Origin: a virus
IMG/VR virus record: IMGVR_UViG_3300044643_000369
Coordinates: 1 to 21,301 of that record
Reading direction: 5' to 3' (one strand)
Length of the DNA stretch: 21,301 nucleotides
This document shows positions 1 through 7,396 of this stretch, in pieces. Both the position numbers and the translations under genes were made by a program. How positions within the stretch are numbered: position 1 is the first letter of the stretch; each line of letters starts with the position of its first letter. Under the pieces are notes generated by a model. It was not told where the DNA came from. It made no database searches and was given only the letters and a program-made list of their open reading frames with translations.

Positions 1-152
1 ATCCTGATGTAATTTCAACAGACGATTCATCTGAAAAAATTATGTCCATTACAGGTTGGAGCAAAACAGAAGCTCGTCTTGTCAAAGCCATCCAAGAACA
101 ACAAGCAATCATTGAATCACTCAAGGCACGTTTGGATGCCGCTAACCTGTAA
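1..152 (+). CDS. C-terminal end of a tail fibre-like protein (5' truncated by window)
   Basis: An open frame enters the window at base 3 and ends at TAA 150-152, giving 49 visible residues. The visible part ends in a short amphipathic helix (TEARLVKAIQEQQAIIESLK) after a small 'ITGWSKTEA' segment. This resembles the C-terminal helical tail of phage tail fibres that carry a peptidase S74-type intramolecular chaperone domain, which trimerises the fibre and is often cleaved off. The position just before the internal-virion and lysis genes fits a tail fibre or spike. The catalytic Ser/Lys of an S74 domain would lie upstream of the window, so the call rests on the helix pattern and context only. 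Confidence 0.5.
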   Translation, partial: PDVISTDDSSEKIMSITGWSKTEARLVKAIQEQQAIIESLKARLDAANL

Positions 153-160
153 GGAAAATC

Positions 161-460
161 ATGACAACATACAACTGGTCAGTCTCAAATCTTGATAGCA
201 AAACAGCAGACGGGTTCGTTTTTTGTGCCCATTGGACTTGCACAGCAGTAGATGGAGAACACTCTGCCTCTGCCTACGCAACAGTCTCATGGGCTGAAGG
301 CACTCCTACAATTCCTTACGCATCCCTCACAGAAGCAACAGTCCTTAATTGGGTATGGGAAAGCGTAGACAAAGAAGCTACAGAGTCTGCTTTGGCGGCT
401 CAGATTGAGTTGAAGAAAAACCCTGTAAAAGCTACTGGTAAGCCTTGGGGTGAAGCATGA
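161..460 (+). CDS. small conserved phage protein of unknown function (99 aa)
   Basis: ATG at 161 follows the fibre stop by 8 nt, with AAGGAAAATC (Shine-Dalgarno AAGGA) just upstream. The protein is soluble, with no membrane segment. It begins MTTYNWSVSNLD and alternates beta-like and Trp-rich stretches (CAHWTCTAVDGEH, VLNWVWESVD). Small proteins of this type with a 'TYNWSVSxLD' start commonly follow tail-fibre genes in phages, and I recall them only as a DUF family without known function. It overlaps the next gene by ATGA, so the two are probably translationally coupled. A role in fibre assembly is possible from position alone. Confidence 0.75.
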   Translation: MTTYNWSVSNLDSKTADGFVFCAHWTCTAVDGEHSASAYATVSWAEGTPTIPYASLTEATVLNWVWESVDKEATESALAAQIELKKNPVKATGKPWGEA

Positions 461-594
461 ATTTAGATTTAGAACAAAGTGAAGTCCAATTTATTTTAAA
501 TGTTCTTGGTGAGATGCCAGCTAAATCTGGTGTCTGGCCTTTGATTGTTAAGATTAAAGAACAAGCAGAAGCACAAATCCCTAAAGTGGAGTAA
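457..594 (+). CDS. small phage protein (45 aa), coupled to upstream gene
   Basis: ATG at 457 overlaps the preceding TGA (ATGA), a typical coupling arrangement. The frame runs 45 codons to TAA 592-594. The protein starts MNLDLEQSEVQFILNVLGEM and contains a 'PAKSGVWPLIVKI' segment, predicted to form two helices with no membrane segment and no cysteines. Similar 40-60 aa proteins with an 'E.qfIlnvLg.lP...gv.PLi.kI' pattern sit between fibre and structural genes in many phages. I know of no assigned function. The next gene starts 5 nt downstream. Confidence 0.65.
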   Translation: MNLDLEQSEVQFILNVLGEMPAKSGVWPLIVKIKEQAEAQIPKVE

Positions 595-599
595 AAATT

Positions 600-2735
600 A
601 TGGCTAGAGCAAGAGAAAACAATTTCCTGATGGACTTCGAGGACACAGGTTTACAGCCTAGTATTCAGCAAATGCTTGCTCCGCCACCTGTTGTTCAGCA
701 ACCTACTATGGCAAAGCAACCTACTATGGCTACAGATAAAGCAACAATCATTGATAACTTGGTAAAACAAATCCAAGCCAGAAGCAACACATCTCAATGG
801 TCAGGTGGTGTTGGTGCTGATCAAGCTACTAAGGACATGGCTCGAATTCTTGCTGAAACAGGAATTACAGACATTAGTCAGTTTGGCCCAATAACCCAAC
901 AAGTTGAGAAGATCGTAGGTTATGAGGATACAGGCGAGCCAATTTACCAGACTGTAACTGAGCAAACCTATGGCAATAAGGTAACTGGTCAAGCAGTTCC
1001 TAACACCTACACAACACGACAAACAGGTGAGTTCTTTGGTGGAACTTACGAGGGTAAGGGTAATACTGGATATGGTGTTCAGTTTGATGAACAAGGAAAC
1101 CCTACTTTCTTTACCCAAGGTGCATCAAGCCGTGATCCTATTGTAAAAGCGGCAATCCCTATCGGTGCTCTTGCATTGGGTACTCTTGGTGCTCAAAGTC
1201 TATTGGGTGGTGCGGCAACTGGTGCTACAGGAGCTGGCAGTGCAGGTGCTTCAGGTTTAACAGCCGCAGAATTAGGTTTAACCGCTACAGAGGCAGCGGC
1301 ATTAGGATTGCCAGCGGCAGAGGCAGCGGCGGCAGGTACGGGTGGTTTACTCTCAAGTGCTGCTCCTAGTCTTGCCGCAGTAGCCCCAGAAGTAGCGGCT
1401 ATTGCCCCAGAGGTAGTTGGCATGGGCGCTGGTGGTGGCATTACCGCAGGTTCTAGTGGTTTTGGTTTACAAGCGGGTACTGCAGGATTAGGCACTTCTG
1501 GTGTAGGCGCAGGTATTACTGCAGGTGGTGGCTTGACAGGAACTGGTGTTTTATCAGGTTCTACTTTGGGTACTGGTTTGTTGGGTACAACAGGTGCAAC
1601 TGGTTTAACAGGAACAGGTATTTTGTCTGGTTCTACACTAGGAACACAATTGCTAGGAACAGGTGCGGGTACAGCCGCTACAGTAGGCGGGGTAGGTAAC
1701 ACAATGGCAAATCTTGGAACTGGTGCTTTAAATACAGGAGTTGGTTCTGCTCTAGGTTCTGGTTTAGGTTCTGGTTTAGGTTCTGGACTTGGAAATCTTC
1801 TGTCAACAGGTTTAACTCTTGGTGGTGGATTACTACAAGAGCAAACAGCTAGAGAAGCGGCTCAAAAAGCCCAAGCAATGATTGAAGCTGAGACTGCTGC
1901 CGCTAAACAAGCCGCACAGTTCCGTCCTGTTGGAATGACAACTAGATTTGGCACTTCTGAGTTCAAAGTTGATCCTACAACTGGTCAATTGGTTAGCGCA
2001 GGGTATACCTTAACACCTGAAGCTAAAGCCCAACAAGATAGATTAGTTGCTTTACAGAACCAAGGATTGACTCAGGCAGAACAGGCTCAAGCACAATTTG
2101 CTCCTTTGCAAACAGGCGCTCAATCTCTGTTTAACCTTGGTAATCAGTATCTGGCTCAAAGCCCTCAATCTGTTGCTCAGAATTACTTGAATCAACAGTT
2201 GGCTTTGTTGCAACCAGGCAGAGAGTTAGAGTTGGCTAATCTGCAAAACAGACTACAACAGCAAGGTCGTTCGGGTCTTTCTGTTGCTCAAGGTGGCTCT
2301 TATGGTGCTACGACTCCTGAGTTACAGGCTCTGTATAACGCTCGTGCAATGCAAGAGGCTCAATTGGCGGCTCAAGCCCAACAAGCTGGTCAACAGCAAG
2401 TTCAATTTGGTGCGGGATTACTTGGTCAAGGTGCTAGTGCAATGGGTCAGTACTATGGTGGTCAACAAGCGGCTTATACACCCTATACAACTGCTTCTGG
2501 ACAAGTTCAAGGGCTTGAGGCTCTTGGTCAACAACCATTGACTATGGGTTCTGCTCTTGGTCAACAAGCGGCACAAGCGGGTGCTAATGTTGGTCGACTT
2601 GGTTTGGTTGGTGCGGGTCAGAGTGCTGAGTTGGCAACAAGTCAAGCGGCAACGACCAATCCTTATGCTTCTTTACTGGGTGGACTGGGCGCATCTCCAA
2701 CATTTGGCAGATTCCTCGGTGGTTTATTTGATTAA
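600..2735 (+). CDS. large Gly/Ala- and Gln-rich structural protein, putative internal virion/DNA-ejection protein (711 aa)
   Basis: ATG at 600 lies 5 nt after the previous stop, with GTGGAGT upstream as ribosome site. The N-terminal ~180 residues are mixed polar sequence with a Pro/Gln patch (APPPVVQQP). A hydrophobic stretch follows at about 181-205 (AAIPIGALALGTLGAQSLLG). Residues ~205-400 are low-complexity Gly/Ala/Thr/Leu with internal tandem repeats (see the repeats at 1533 and 1743). The C-terminal ~270 residues are helical and very rich in Gln/Ala. No enzymatic motif is visible. Size, composition and position between fibre and lysis genes, followed by two more large helical proteins, fit the ejection proteins of podoviruses (T7 gp14-16 or P22 gp7/16/20 by analogy). 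Other virion-associated roles are possible. Confidence 0.6.
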   Translation: MARARENNFLMDFEDTGLQPSIQQMLAPPPVVQQPTMAKQPTMATDKATIIDNLVKQIQARSNTSQWSGGVGADQATKDMARILAETGITDISQFGPITQQVEKIVGYEDTGEPIYQTVTEQTYGNKVTGQAVPNTYTTRQTGEFFGGTYEGKGNTGYGVQFDEQGNPTFFTQGASSRDPIVKAAIPIGALALGTLGAQSLLGGAATGATGAGSAGASGLTAAELGLTATEAAALGLPAAEAAAAGTGGLLSSAAPSLAAVAPEVAAIAPEVVGMGAGGGITAGSSGFGLQAGTAGLGTSGVGAGITAGGGLTGTGVLSGSTLGTGLLGTTGATGLTGTGILSGSTLGTQLLGTGAGTAATVGGVGNTMANLGTGALNTGVGSALGSGLGSGLGSGLGNLLSTGLTLGGGLLQEQTAREAAQKAQAMIEAETAAAKQAAQFRPVGMTTRFGTSEFKVDPTTGQLVSAGYTLTPEAKAQQDRLVALQNQGLTQAEQAQAQFAPLQTGAQSLFNLGNQYLAQSPQSVAQNYLNQQLALLQPGRELELANLQNRLQQQGRSGLSVAQGGSYGATTPELQALYNARAMQEAQLAAQAQQAGQQQVQFGAGLLGQGASAMGQYYGGQQAAYTPYTTASGQVQGLEALGQQPLTMGSALGQQAAQAGANVGRLGLVGAGQSAELATSQAATTNPYASLLGGLGASPTFGRFLGGLFD
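1533..1661 (+). repeat. 24-codon tandem duplication inside the 711-aa gene
   Basis: Residues from L312 (base 1533) read LTGTGVLSGSTLGTGLLGT. From base 1605, exactly 72 nt later, they read LTGTGILSGSTLGTQLLGT: 17 of 19 positions are identical. At the DNA level many third positions differ (for example gtt-tta-tca against att-ttg-tct), so the duplication is old or the copies are held similar at protein level. Confidence 0.8.
1743..1790 (+). repeat. four 12-bp tandem repeats encoding GSxL units
   Basis: Four consecutive 12-nt units start at 1743, 1755, 1767 and 1779. The middle two are identical (ggttctggttta) and the outer two diverge slightly at their 3' ends. They encode a Gly-Ser-Gly-Leu run. 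Being in frame and a multiple of three, they can expand or contract without breaking the gene. Confidence 0.85.
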
Positions 2736-2744
2736 GGATTTATC

Positions 2745-4001
2745 ATGGCAGAAAATATGGTAGCGGGTCTATTTGGTTTGACACCTGAAATGTATGGTGA
2801 GCAACAACGAATAAGCGCACTAAATGAAGGCATTAACCTTGCCAAACTAAATCCATCAGCCCGTGGTACGGCAATGATTTATGGTGGTGCTAAAGGATTA
2901 GGTAATGCTATTGGTAGTTTGATGGGTGTAGAAGACCCACAAATGAAGATAATCTCTGCTCGTCAACAGATCATTGGTCAACTTGATCAAACTAATCCAC
3001 AATCTTATGTAAATGCTGCTAATCAATTAAATCAAATTGGTGATGCACAAGGTGCTATTGCATTGATGGATTATGCTCGTAAAGCAGAAAGTGACTTAGC
3101 TCTTGTTGGTCAAAGAAGAGCGGCAGAGCAAGCATCATTAGCTCAAGCATCTAAAACTCAACTGTCCATTCGACAAGAAGAGCAATTGCGTGATGAGTTG
3201 TCTAAACTTGGCCCTGATGCAACACAAGATCAGGTTCTTGCCATTGTTACTAAATATGGCTCTCCAGATAAGGTTTTGGCGGCTTTACAGGCTTCAGCAG
3301 ACAAAGCGGCAGCAAATGTAGCAAGAAATGAAACGGCTCAACTTGCTAATCAGGCAAGAATTGATGCGGCTAAAGTTGCGGCTGATGCCAAACTTGAAGC
3401 GGCTCGTGTAGCTGGCGCTAATGCCAAAGAAATTGCACAAATGAGAATTGACTCGGCTAGAGAGTTAAGAGAGCTAACAAATTCACTTAAAGGCCCTAAA
3501 GTCCTTGCTCCTTCTTTACAAAAAGAAGAGGATAAAGAGTTGGAATTGGTTGATTCATTAAAAGCTCGTCAGGATTCATTAGCTCCTGCTATTGCTACAT
3601 TAACACCAGATCCTAAAACTGGAAAACCACCACTAGAACTTGGCCCTGTAAACAATCTGCGCTATCAAGCACAGAATGCGGCAGGTAACTCTAGTGTTGA
3701 AAGTCGTAACTATGCGGCTTTACAACGTGCTGTTCAAGAAGCTACCAACTTGAAGACAGATGCGGCTAAAGGAGTTCAAACTGATAAAGACGTTTTGCGA
3801 TTTGCTAATGAACTTATTGCCGCTTTTGGTGGTTATGACACAAAAACAACACTTGAGGCTCTTAGTAACTTTTCTAAATCTACTGAAAAAGCTAGAGAAA
3901 ATGCTCAAAAACGCATTGATAGTCGCCGTAAGTCACAAGGTGTTGAGCCTTATTACGGCCCTGCGGTTGGTACACCACAAAACCCTATTAAACTAGACTA
4001 A
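2745..4001 (+). CDS. coiled-coil structural protein, putative internal virion protein (418 aa)
   Basis: ATG at 2745 is 9 nt after the previous stop, with AAGGA upstream. The N-terminus contains GLFGLTPEMYGEQQ, then a Gly-rich hinge (MIYGGAKGLGNAIGSLMGVE, ~44-63) and an 'EDPQMKIISARQQI' segment. Residues ~105-245 are strongly helical and Ala/Lys/Glu-rich, consistent with a long coiled coil. No signal peptide or catalytic motif is seen. The N-terminal pattern (TPE-QQ, later 'ATxIYxGAxxLGxxIGxxxGxEDPxM') recalls a family of putative internal structural proteins in marine and freshwater podoviruses. It sits between two other large virion candidates, so a shared ejectosome role is inferred. Confidence 0.6.
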   Translation: MAENMVAGLFGLTPEMYGEQQRISALNEGINLAKLNPSARGTAMIYGGAKGLGNAIGSLMGVEDPQMKIISARQQIIGQLDQTNPQSYVNAANQLNQIGDAQGAIALMDYARKAESDLALVGQRRAAEQASLAQASKTQLSIRQEEQLRDELSKLGPDATQDQVLAIVTKYGSPDKVLAALQASADKAAANVARNETAQLANQARIDAAKVAADAKLEAARVAGANAKEIAQMRIDSARELRELTNSLKGPKVLAPSLQKEEDKELELVDSLKARQDSLAPAIATLTPDPKTGKPPLELGPVNNLRYQAQNAAGNSSVESRNYAALQRAVQEATNLKTDAAKGVQTDKDVLRFANELIAAFGGYDTKTTLEALSNFSKSTEKARENAQKRIDSRRKSQGVEPYYGPAVGTPQNPIKLD

Positions 4002-4012
4002 AGGTAAGCATC

Positions 4013-5548
4013 ATGCCAACTGTTTATGAATACAAAGGCGTATCGTATGAATTGCCTGATGGCTTAACAAATGAAGCCGCTTTAGCCAGAATTAAGGCTA
4101 GTTTAGGCAATGCACCTACAGAGACTGCTCAAGCATCTCCAGAAGCTCCTAAAACGCCTTCTGAAGCGCCAAAAGAGCAAGGTCTAGGTGATATGTTGCG
4201 TAGACAACTTGGCTTGGCTACTCGTGCTGTTATTACTGGTGCATCTGCTCCTTCAAATATCGTTACTGACTTTTTAAGTGGAGCGGCCAATTTAGGCGCT
4301 ATGGCTGTTGGTTCTGAAAAGCGTGTTCCATATTTGTCTCAAGCACAAAGTCGTGGTTTGACGCAGTTAGGTGTTCCGCAACCTGAAACTGGTGCTGAAA
4401 GAGCCGCACAAGCTGGAATGCAGGGTTTAGTATCTGCTGGTGGTATGGCGGCAATGGCTCCTAAATCAATCTTTGGTGCGGATCTTGTCCGTCAACTACC
4501 TGCGGCTACAACTGCTCCTATGGTTGCACAACCTGTTGCAGAAGCCACAAAAGAAATAACAGGAAGCGATTTGGCGGCAACTATTGCAGCTTTGGGCGTT
4601 TCAGGTGCTGTTGGCAAAACAACTGGAGATGTAGCGGGTCGCCTTTCTTCTGGAAAACAACCAACTACCACAATGGCTGATGTTCAGCAAAAGGCATCTC
4701 GTGCTTACACAAAAGTAAGCGATCAAGGTATTGAGTTATCTAATAAGAATGCTACTAGTTTGGTAGACAAAGTAAAAACAAAACTTGATGCTGTTGACTA
4801 TATTCCAGAAAATGCTGCGCCTGTTGCAAACATCTTGAATAAGTACGAGAGCATCCTACAGCGTGGAAACATTACTTTTGACAATGTTGAACAGATGCGT
4901 AGATTGGCAAACAATCTAAAAAGCAATCCAGACAAGAATATTCGCCGTTTAGCAAGAGAGATGGTCGACACTATTGACGATCATGTGGCTACTTTGTCTC
5001 CAAAAGATGTTGTTTCTGGTGCGGGTGGAATTGATACTGCGGTCAAAACAATAATGGATGCTCGTAAGGATTTTAGAAATCTAAGTCGTGCTTCAACGCT
5101 TGATAACATTTTGAATGTTGCTGAAACCAAAGCGATAAATCCAACTGCTTCTGAAAGTGAGTTGATTCGCCAAGGATTCATTAGTCTTGCGGCTAACAAA
5201 AACAAGATGAATTTGTTTAGCAAAGATGAGCAAAATGCCATTAAAGCGGTTGCCAAAGGTAGTTCTTTAGACCCATTGCTCACTTTGATGGCTAAATTTA
5301 ACCCACAACGCAGTCAATTGATTACTGGTGGAGCAGTTGGTTTCGGTGTTGGAAGCCCTGAAACTTTGAAATATTCAATTCCAATTGCTGCGGCTGGTTA
5401 TGGCGCTGATAAACTTCAGGCACTGATTCGACGACAAGCGGCTGAAAAGGCTATGAGTGGCTTATTAACTGGCACTACTCCTGGTCAACAACCATCTTAT
5501 TTCACTAGAGGTTTGCTAAGTTCTGTAATGAATCCTACAGAACAATGA
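4013..5548 (+). CDS. putative internal virion protein with N-terminal YxxxGxxYxxPDG module (511 aa)
   Basis: ATG at 4013 follows the previous stop by 11 nt, with AAAGGTAAGC upstream. Residues 1-30 (YEYKGVSYELPDGLTNEAAL) form a small module I have seen at the start of several phage internal or tail-associated proteins. Residues ~60-100 and ~140-210 are Ala/Gly-rich and mildly hydrophobic. The middle (~215-400) is helical and charged. A second hydrophobic stretch follows at ~435-465 (ITGGAVGFGVGSPETLKYSI, then AAAGYGA). Two or three membrane-active segments in a 500-aa helical protein fit a DNA-ejection protein that inserts in the host envelope. No lytic transglycosylase motif is visible. Confidence 0.58.
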   Translation: MPTVYEYKGVSYELPDGLTNEAALARIKASLGNAPTETAQASPEAPKTPSEAPKEQGLGDMLRRQLGLATRAVITGASAPSNIVTDFLSGAANLGAMAVGSEKRVPYLSQAQSRGLTQLGVPQPETGAERAAQAGMQGLVSAGGMAAMAPKSIFGADLVRQLPAATTAPMVAQPVAEATKEITGSDLAATIAALGVSGAVGKTTGDVAGRLSSGKQPTTTMADVQQKASRAYTKVSDQGIELSNKNATSLVDKVKTKLDAVDYIPENAAPVANILNKYESILQRGNITFDNVEQMRRLANNLKSNPDKNIRRLAREMVDTIDDHVATLSPKDVVSGAGGIDTAVKTIMDARKDFRNLSRASTLDNILNVAETKAINPTASESELIRQGFISLAANKNKMNLFSKDEQNAIKAVAKGSSLDPLLTLMAKFNPQRSQLITGGAVGFGVGSPETLKYSIPIAAAGYGADKLQALIRRQAAEKAMSGLLTGTTPGQQPSYFTRGLLSSVMNPTEQ

Positions 5549-5580
5549 CTTTTTAACTACAACTTACCAGAGGTTTTGGA

Positions 5581-6078
5581 ATGTTGCCCATAGATCCAGT
5601 AAGCGCTCTAGCAGGTATACAGAGTGCTGTAAAGCTCATTAAACAGGCTTCTAAGACTGTTGATGATGTTGCTTCTCTTGGGCCACTTTTAGGTAAGTAT
5701 TTCAATGCCAAGAGTGAGGCTACGAAGGCTGTTGTAGAGTCCAAGAAGAAGGGTGGCTCTAGCATGGGTATGGCTATCGAGATTGAGATGGCTCTTGAGC
5801 AGACCCGTGAGTTTGAGAAAGAACTTCAGATGTTGTTCTTTCAGGCTAATAAGATGGATGTCTGGGCAAAGATCAAGGCTCGTGCTTCTGCGATGGATGT
5901 ACAAGAAGCCCACAATGCTCGTAAAGAGAAAGAAGCTCTTGCTCGTAAGAAAAAGCAAGAACAAGAAGACCTTGAAATGGGTCTAATGATTGGTGGGCTT
6001 GTATTGGTTGTTGCGCTTATTGCGTTTGGTGTCTATGAACTACTAGATCATTGTGCAAAAGTGAGGTGCGGAAGATGA
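5581..6078 (+). CDS. conserved phage protein with C-terminal membrane anchor (165 aa)
   Basis: ATG at 5581 has an AGAGG site about 9 nt upstream (5570-5574). The sequence has an N-terminal helix (VSALAGIQSAVKLIKQASK), a conserved-looking 'SLGPLLGKYFNAKSEATKAV' block, a Gly/Ser/Lys linker and a long charged helix (EMALEQTREFEKELQMLFF). A basic stretch follows (RKEKEALARKKKQEQ), then one transmembrane segment at ~134-155 (LMIGGLVLVVALIAFGVYEL). I recall this type as a conserved hypothetical in podoviruses and myoviruses near lysis or fibre genes. Function is unknown. It overlaps the next small membrane gene by ATGA. Confidence 0.75.
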   Translation: MLPIDPVSALAGIQSAVKLIKQASKTVDDVASLGPLLGKYFNAKSEATKAVVESKKKGGSSMGMAIEIEMALEQTREFEKELQMLFFQANKMDVWAKIKARASAMDVQEAHNARKEKEALARKKKQEQEDLEMGLMIGGLVLVVALIAFGVYELLDHCAKVRCGR

Positions 6079-6224
6079 ACTTCTATCAAAAGCAAGCAGA
6101 TATGACTTTCAAGATAGTGGGCTATTCTTGGGGAACTATTCTCTTCTTTGACATTATGAAAGTACTTCCTAACTTCTTGTCCGACAGAATAATGAACGCT
6201 CTTTTAGCAAAGTTGCCAATATGA
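6075..6224 (+). CDS. small membrane-associated protein (49 aa)
   Basis: ATG at 6075 overlaps the upstream TGA (ATGA), and its own TGA (6222-6224) overlaps the next ATG at 6221. The chain MNFYQKQADMTFKIVGYSWG is followed by a hydrophobic/aromatic stretch (TILFFDIMKVLPNFL), enough for one membrane helix. Coupling on both sides and the position at the head of the lysis cluster suggest a membrane role. The family is not one I recognise. Confidence 0.65.
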   Translation: MNFYQKQADMTFKIVGYSWGTILFFDIMKVLPNFLSDRIMNALLAKLPI

Positions 6225-6433
6225 GATATTTGATTTTGTTATCTGCAGTATTTCTATCTGGTTGTTTTGATGACAGATACAGGTACTTTTGCCAAAATCC
6301 TGATAACTTTGTTCACGCTAACTGCCAGAAACCTAAGTGTTTGTTTACCCAGACTTGTCCTGAATACCTTGTAGCCCCAATCTTGGAGAAAAAAGTCAAT
6401 GAACAGCAATCAGAAACCAAGACCAACAATTGA
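6221..6433 (+). CDS. cysteine-rich phage lipoprotein (70 aa)
   Basis: ATG at 6221 couples to the previous gene by ATGA. The N-terminus MRYLILLSAVFLSGC is a clear lipoprotein signal with lipobox LSGC (Cys15), so the mature protein should be lipid-anchored in the cell envelope. The mature part has five further cysteines in a compact region (YFCQNP, HANCQK, PKCLF, TQTCPE), which may form disulfides in the periplasm. Small lipoproteins with this Tyr-Arg-Tyr-x-Cys-Gln pattern occur near lysis genes of many tailed phages. Possible roles are superinfection exclusion or spanin-like function. It is not the Rz1 of this phage, which is nested at 7107. Confidence 0.72.
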   Translation: MRYLILLSAVFLSGCFDDRYRYFCQNPDNFVHANCQKPKCLFTQTCPEYLVAPILEKKVNEQQSETKTNN

Positions 6434-6899
6434 AGAGGTGGAAACCTACGTCTGGGGCTTTGTGGTCGTCATGGTCACATTGATTCTTTGCTTTATTGTG
6501 GTTGCTTTGCTCTACTCTGTCACGTTTGTGACTCAACCTATTAAGAGCATGGCCCCGATTGATATGGCCTATACCAAGATGCTGAACGACATTGTTCTGC
6601 TGATTGTGGGTGGTATCGGTGGAGTTATCGGTAAAAAGGGCGTAGGAACGGCTTTAAACGCCATCCAAGGCACTCCAACACCGCCTCCTAGTCCTACACC
6701 GCCTCCTGTGCCTGTAACGCCTCCTGTGGCATCTAATACTTGGACATCAACAGGTTCAGCACCTAATTGGTTGAATTTCAAGAATCCTGATTTAGATGAG
6801 TCTTGGACACCTCCTCCTCCTCCGACTACACCTCCTGATTTGCTAGAACCAGACCATGAGCGTGAGCAGTTGGCAATGGCTCGTAAAGAGGCTCAATGA
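6399..6899 (+). CDS. two-TM protein with proline-rich tail, holin candidate (166 aa)
   Basis: ATG at 6399 lies inside the end of the lipoprotein gene (35-nt overlap), with GGAG 10 nt upstream. Two transmembrane segments are visible at ~19-44 (WGFVVVMVTLILCFIVVALL) and ~64-80 (DIVLLIVGGIGGVIG). A Pro-rich linker of repeated PPP/PTPPP units follows (~91-115 and ~138-146), then a charged C-terminus. It is immediately upstream of Rz/Rz1 and the endolysin, which is where a holin is expected, and the two-helix topology fits class II. The long proline tail is unusual for a holin and could instead span periplasm or peptidoglycan. The call is from topology and context only. Confidence 0.55.
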   Translation: MNSNQKPRPTIEEVETYVWGFVVVMVTLILCFIVVALLYSVTFVTQPIKSMAPIDMAYTKMLNDIVLLIVGGIGGVIGKKGVGTALNAIQGTPTPPPSPTPPPVPVTPPVASNTWTSTGSAPNWLNFKNPDLDESWTPPPPPTTPPDLLEPDHEREQLAMARKEAQ

Positions 6900-7396
6900 T
6901 GTTTGGCATACCATTACCTTGGGTTTTGGTGGTTCTTTGTATAACCTTATTTGGAACTTACAGAGGTGGATACCACTTTGGTTGGTCAGACAGGGATAAA
7001 GAGATGCAGATTGAGATTGCTCGCAAGAATCAGGAATCTCGTCAAACTGAACAGAAACTTAACGAACAACTAAACACTACTGCTAGTAAACTTTTGGAGG
7101 TTAACAATGTTGTCACTCAGAAACAGTCTGCTCTTGATCGTGCTATTAGGGATGGCAGGGTGCGGCTCAACACCTCAAGTTGTGTACAAGCCCCCACAAG
7201 TACCCCCGTTGCCACCACAGATACAAAAGCAACCAGTGAACCTGACAGACCGACTGACACAGCTTCTGATGCCGAAAGAGCAACCCTTGCCGCCATCGCA
7301 GAAATAGTGGCACAGGGAGATCGGAATACTGCTGCACTCAATGCGTGTGTGGATTCGTACAATCAGATGAGAGATTTGCTAAATGGTAACAAGTGA
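6896..7396 (+). CDS. Rz: Rz-like i-spanin (166 aa)
   Basis: ATG at 6896 overlaps the previous TGA (ATGA). One N-terminal membrane segment (~7-21, LPWVLVVLCITLFG) is followed by a long charged helical region (~33-95, with EMQIEIARKNQESRQTEQKL). A Thr/Ser/Pro/Asp-rich linker (~100-127) and a terminal helix (AAIAEIVAQGDRNTAAL) follow. This is the inner-membrane spanin architecture: anchored in the inner membrane and spanning the periplasm to contact Rz1, fusing both membranes after peptidoglycan degradation. The nested lipoprotein ORF at 7107-7307 in the +1 frame strongly supports the assignment. The gene overlaps the endolysin start by 14 nt. Confidence 0.85.
   Translation: MMFGIPLPWVLVVLCITLFGTYRGGYHFGWSDRDKEMQIEIARKNQESRQTEQKLNEQLNTTASKLLEVNNVVTQKQSALDRAIRDGRVRLNTSSCVQAPTSTPVATTDTKATSEPDRPTDTASDAERATLAAIAEIVAQGDRNTAALNACVDSYNQMRDLLNGNK
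7107..7307 (+). CDS. Rz1: Rz1-like o-spanin lipoprotein nested inside Rz (66 aa)
   Basis: The ORF lies wholly within Rz in the +1 frame. ATG 7107 is preceded by TTGGAGG (7095-7101), a good ribosome site. The N-terminus MLSLRNSLLLIVLLGMAGC is a lipoprotein signal with lipobox MAGC (Cys19). The mature part is short and proline-rich (YKPPQVPPLPPQIQKQP), the hallmark of Rz1 outer-membrane spanins, which pair with Rz to complete lysis of Gram-negative hosts. Total nesting is the classic lambda-like arrangement and indicates a Gram-negative host. This is not a shadow ORF, because signal peptide, lipobox, ribosome site and proline content all agree. Confidence 0.88.
   Translation: MLSLRNSLLLIVLLGMAGCGSTPQVVYKPPQVPPLPPQIQKQPVNLTDRLTQLLMPKEQPLPPSQK

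Noticed and set aside
1193-1702. Long minus-strand ORF (169 aa), very rich in Pro/Ala/Val
   Set aside because: It is the complement of the Gly/Ala repeat section of the 711-aa gene. Its composition follows directly from GGN/GCN codons, and it has no ribosome site or recognisable domain.
1743-1790. CRISPR-like regular repeats
   Set aside because: The units are only 12 bp, directly tandem without spacers, and in frame inside a gene. No CRISPR array is present anywhere in the window.
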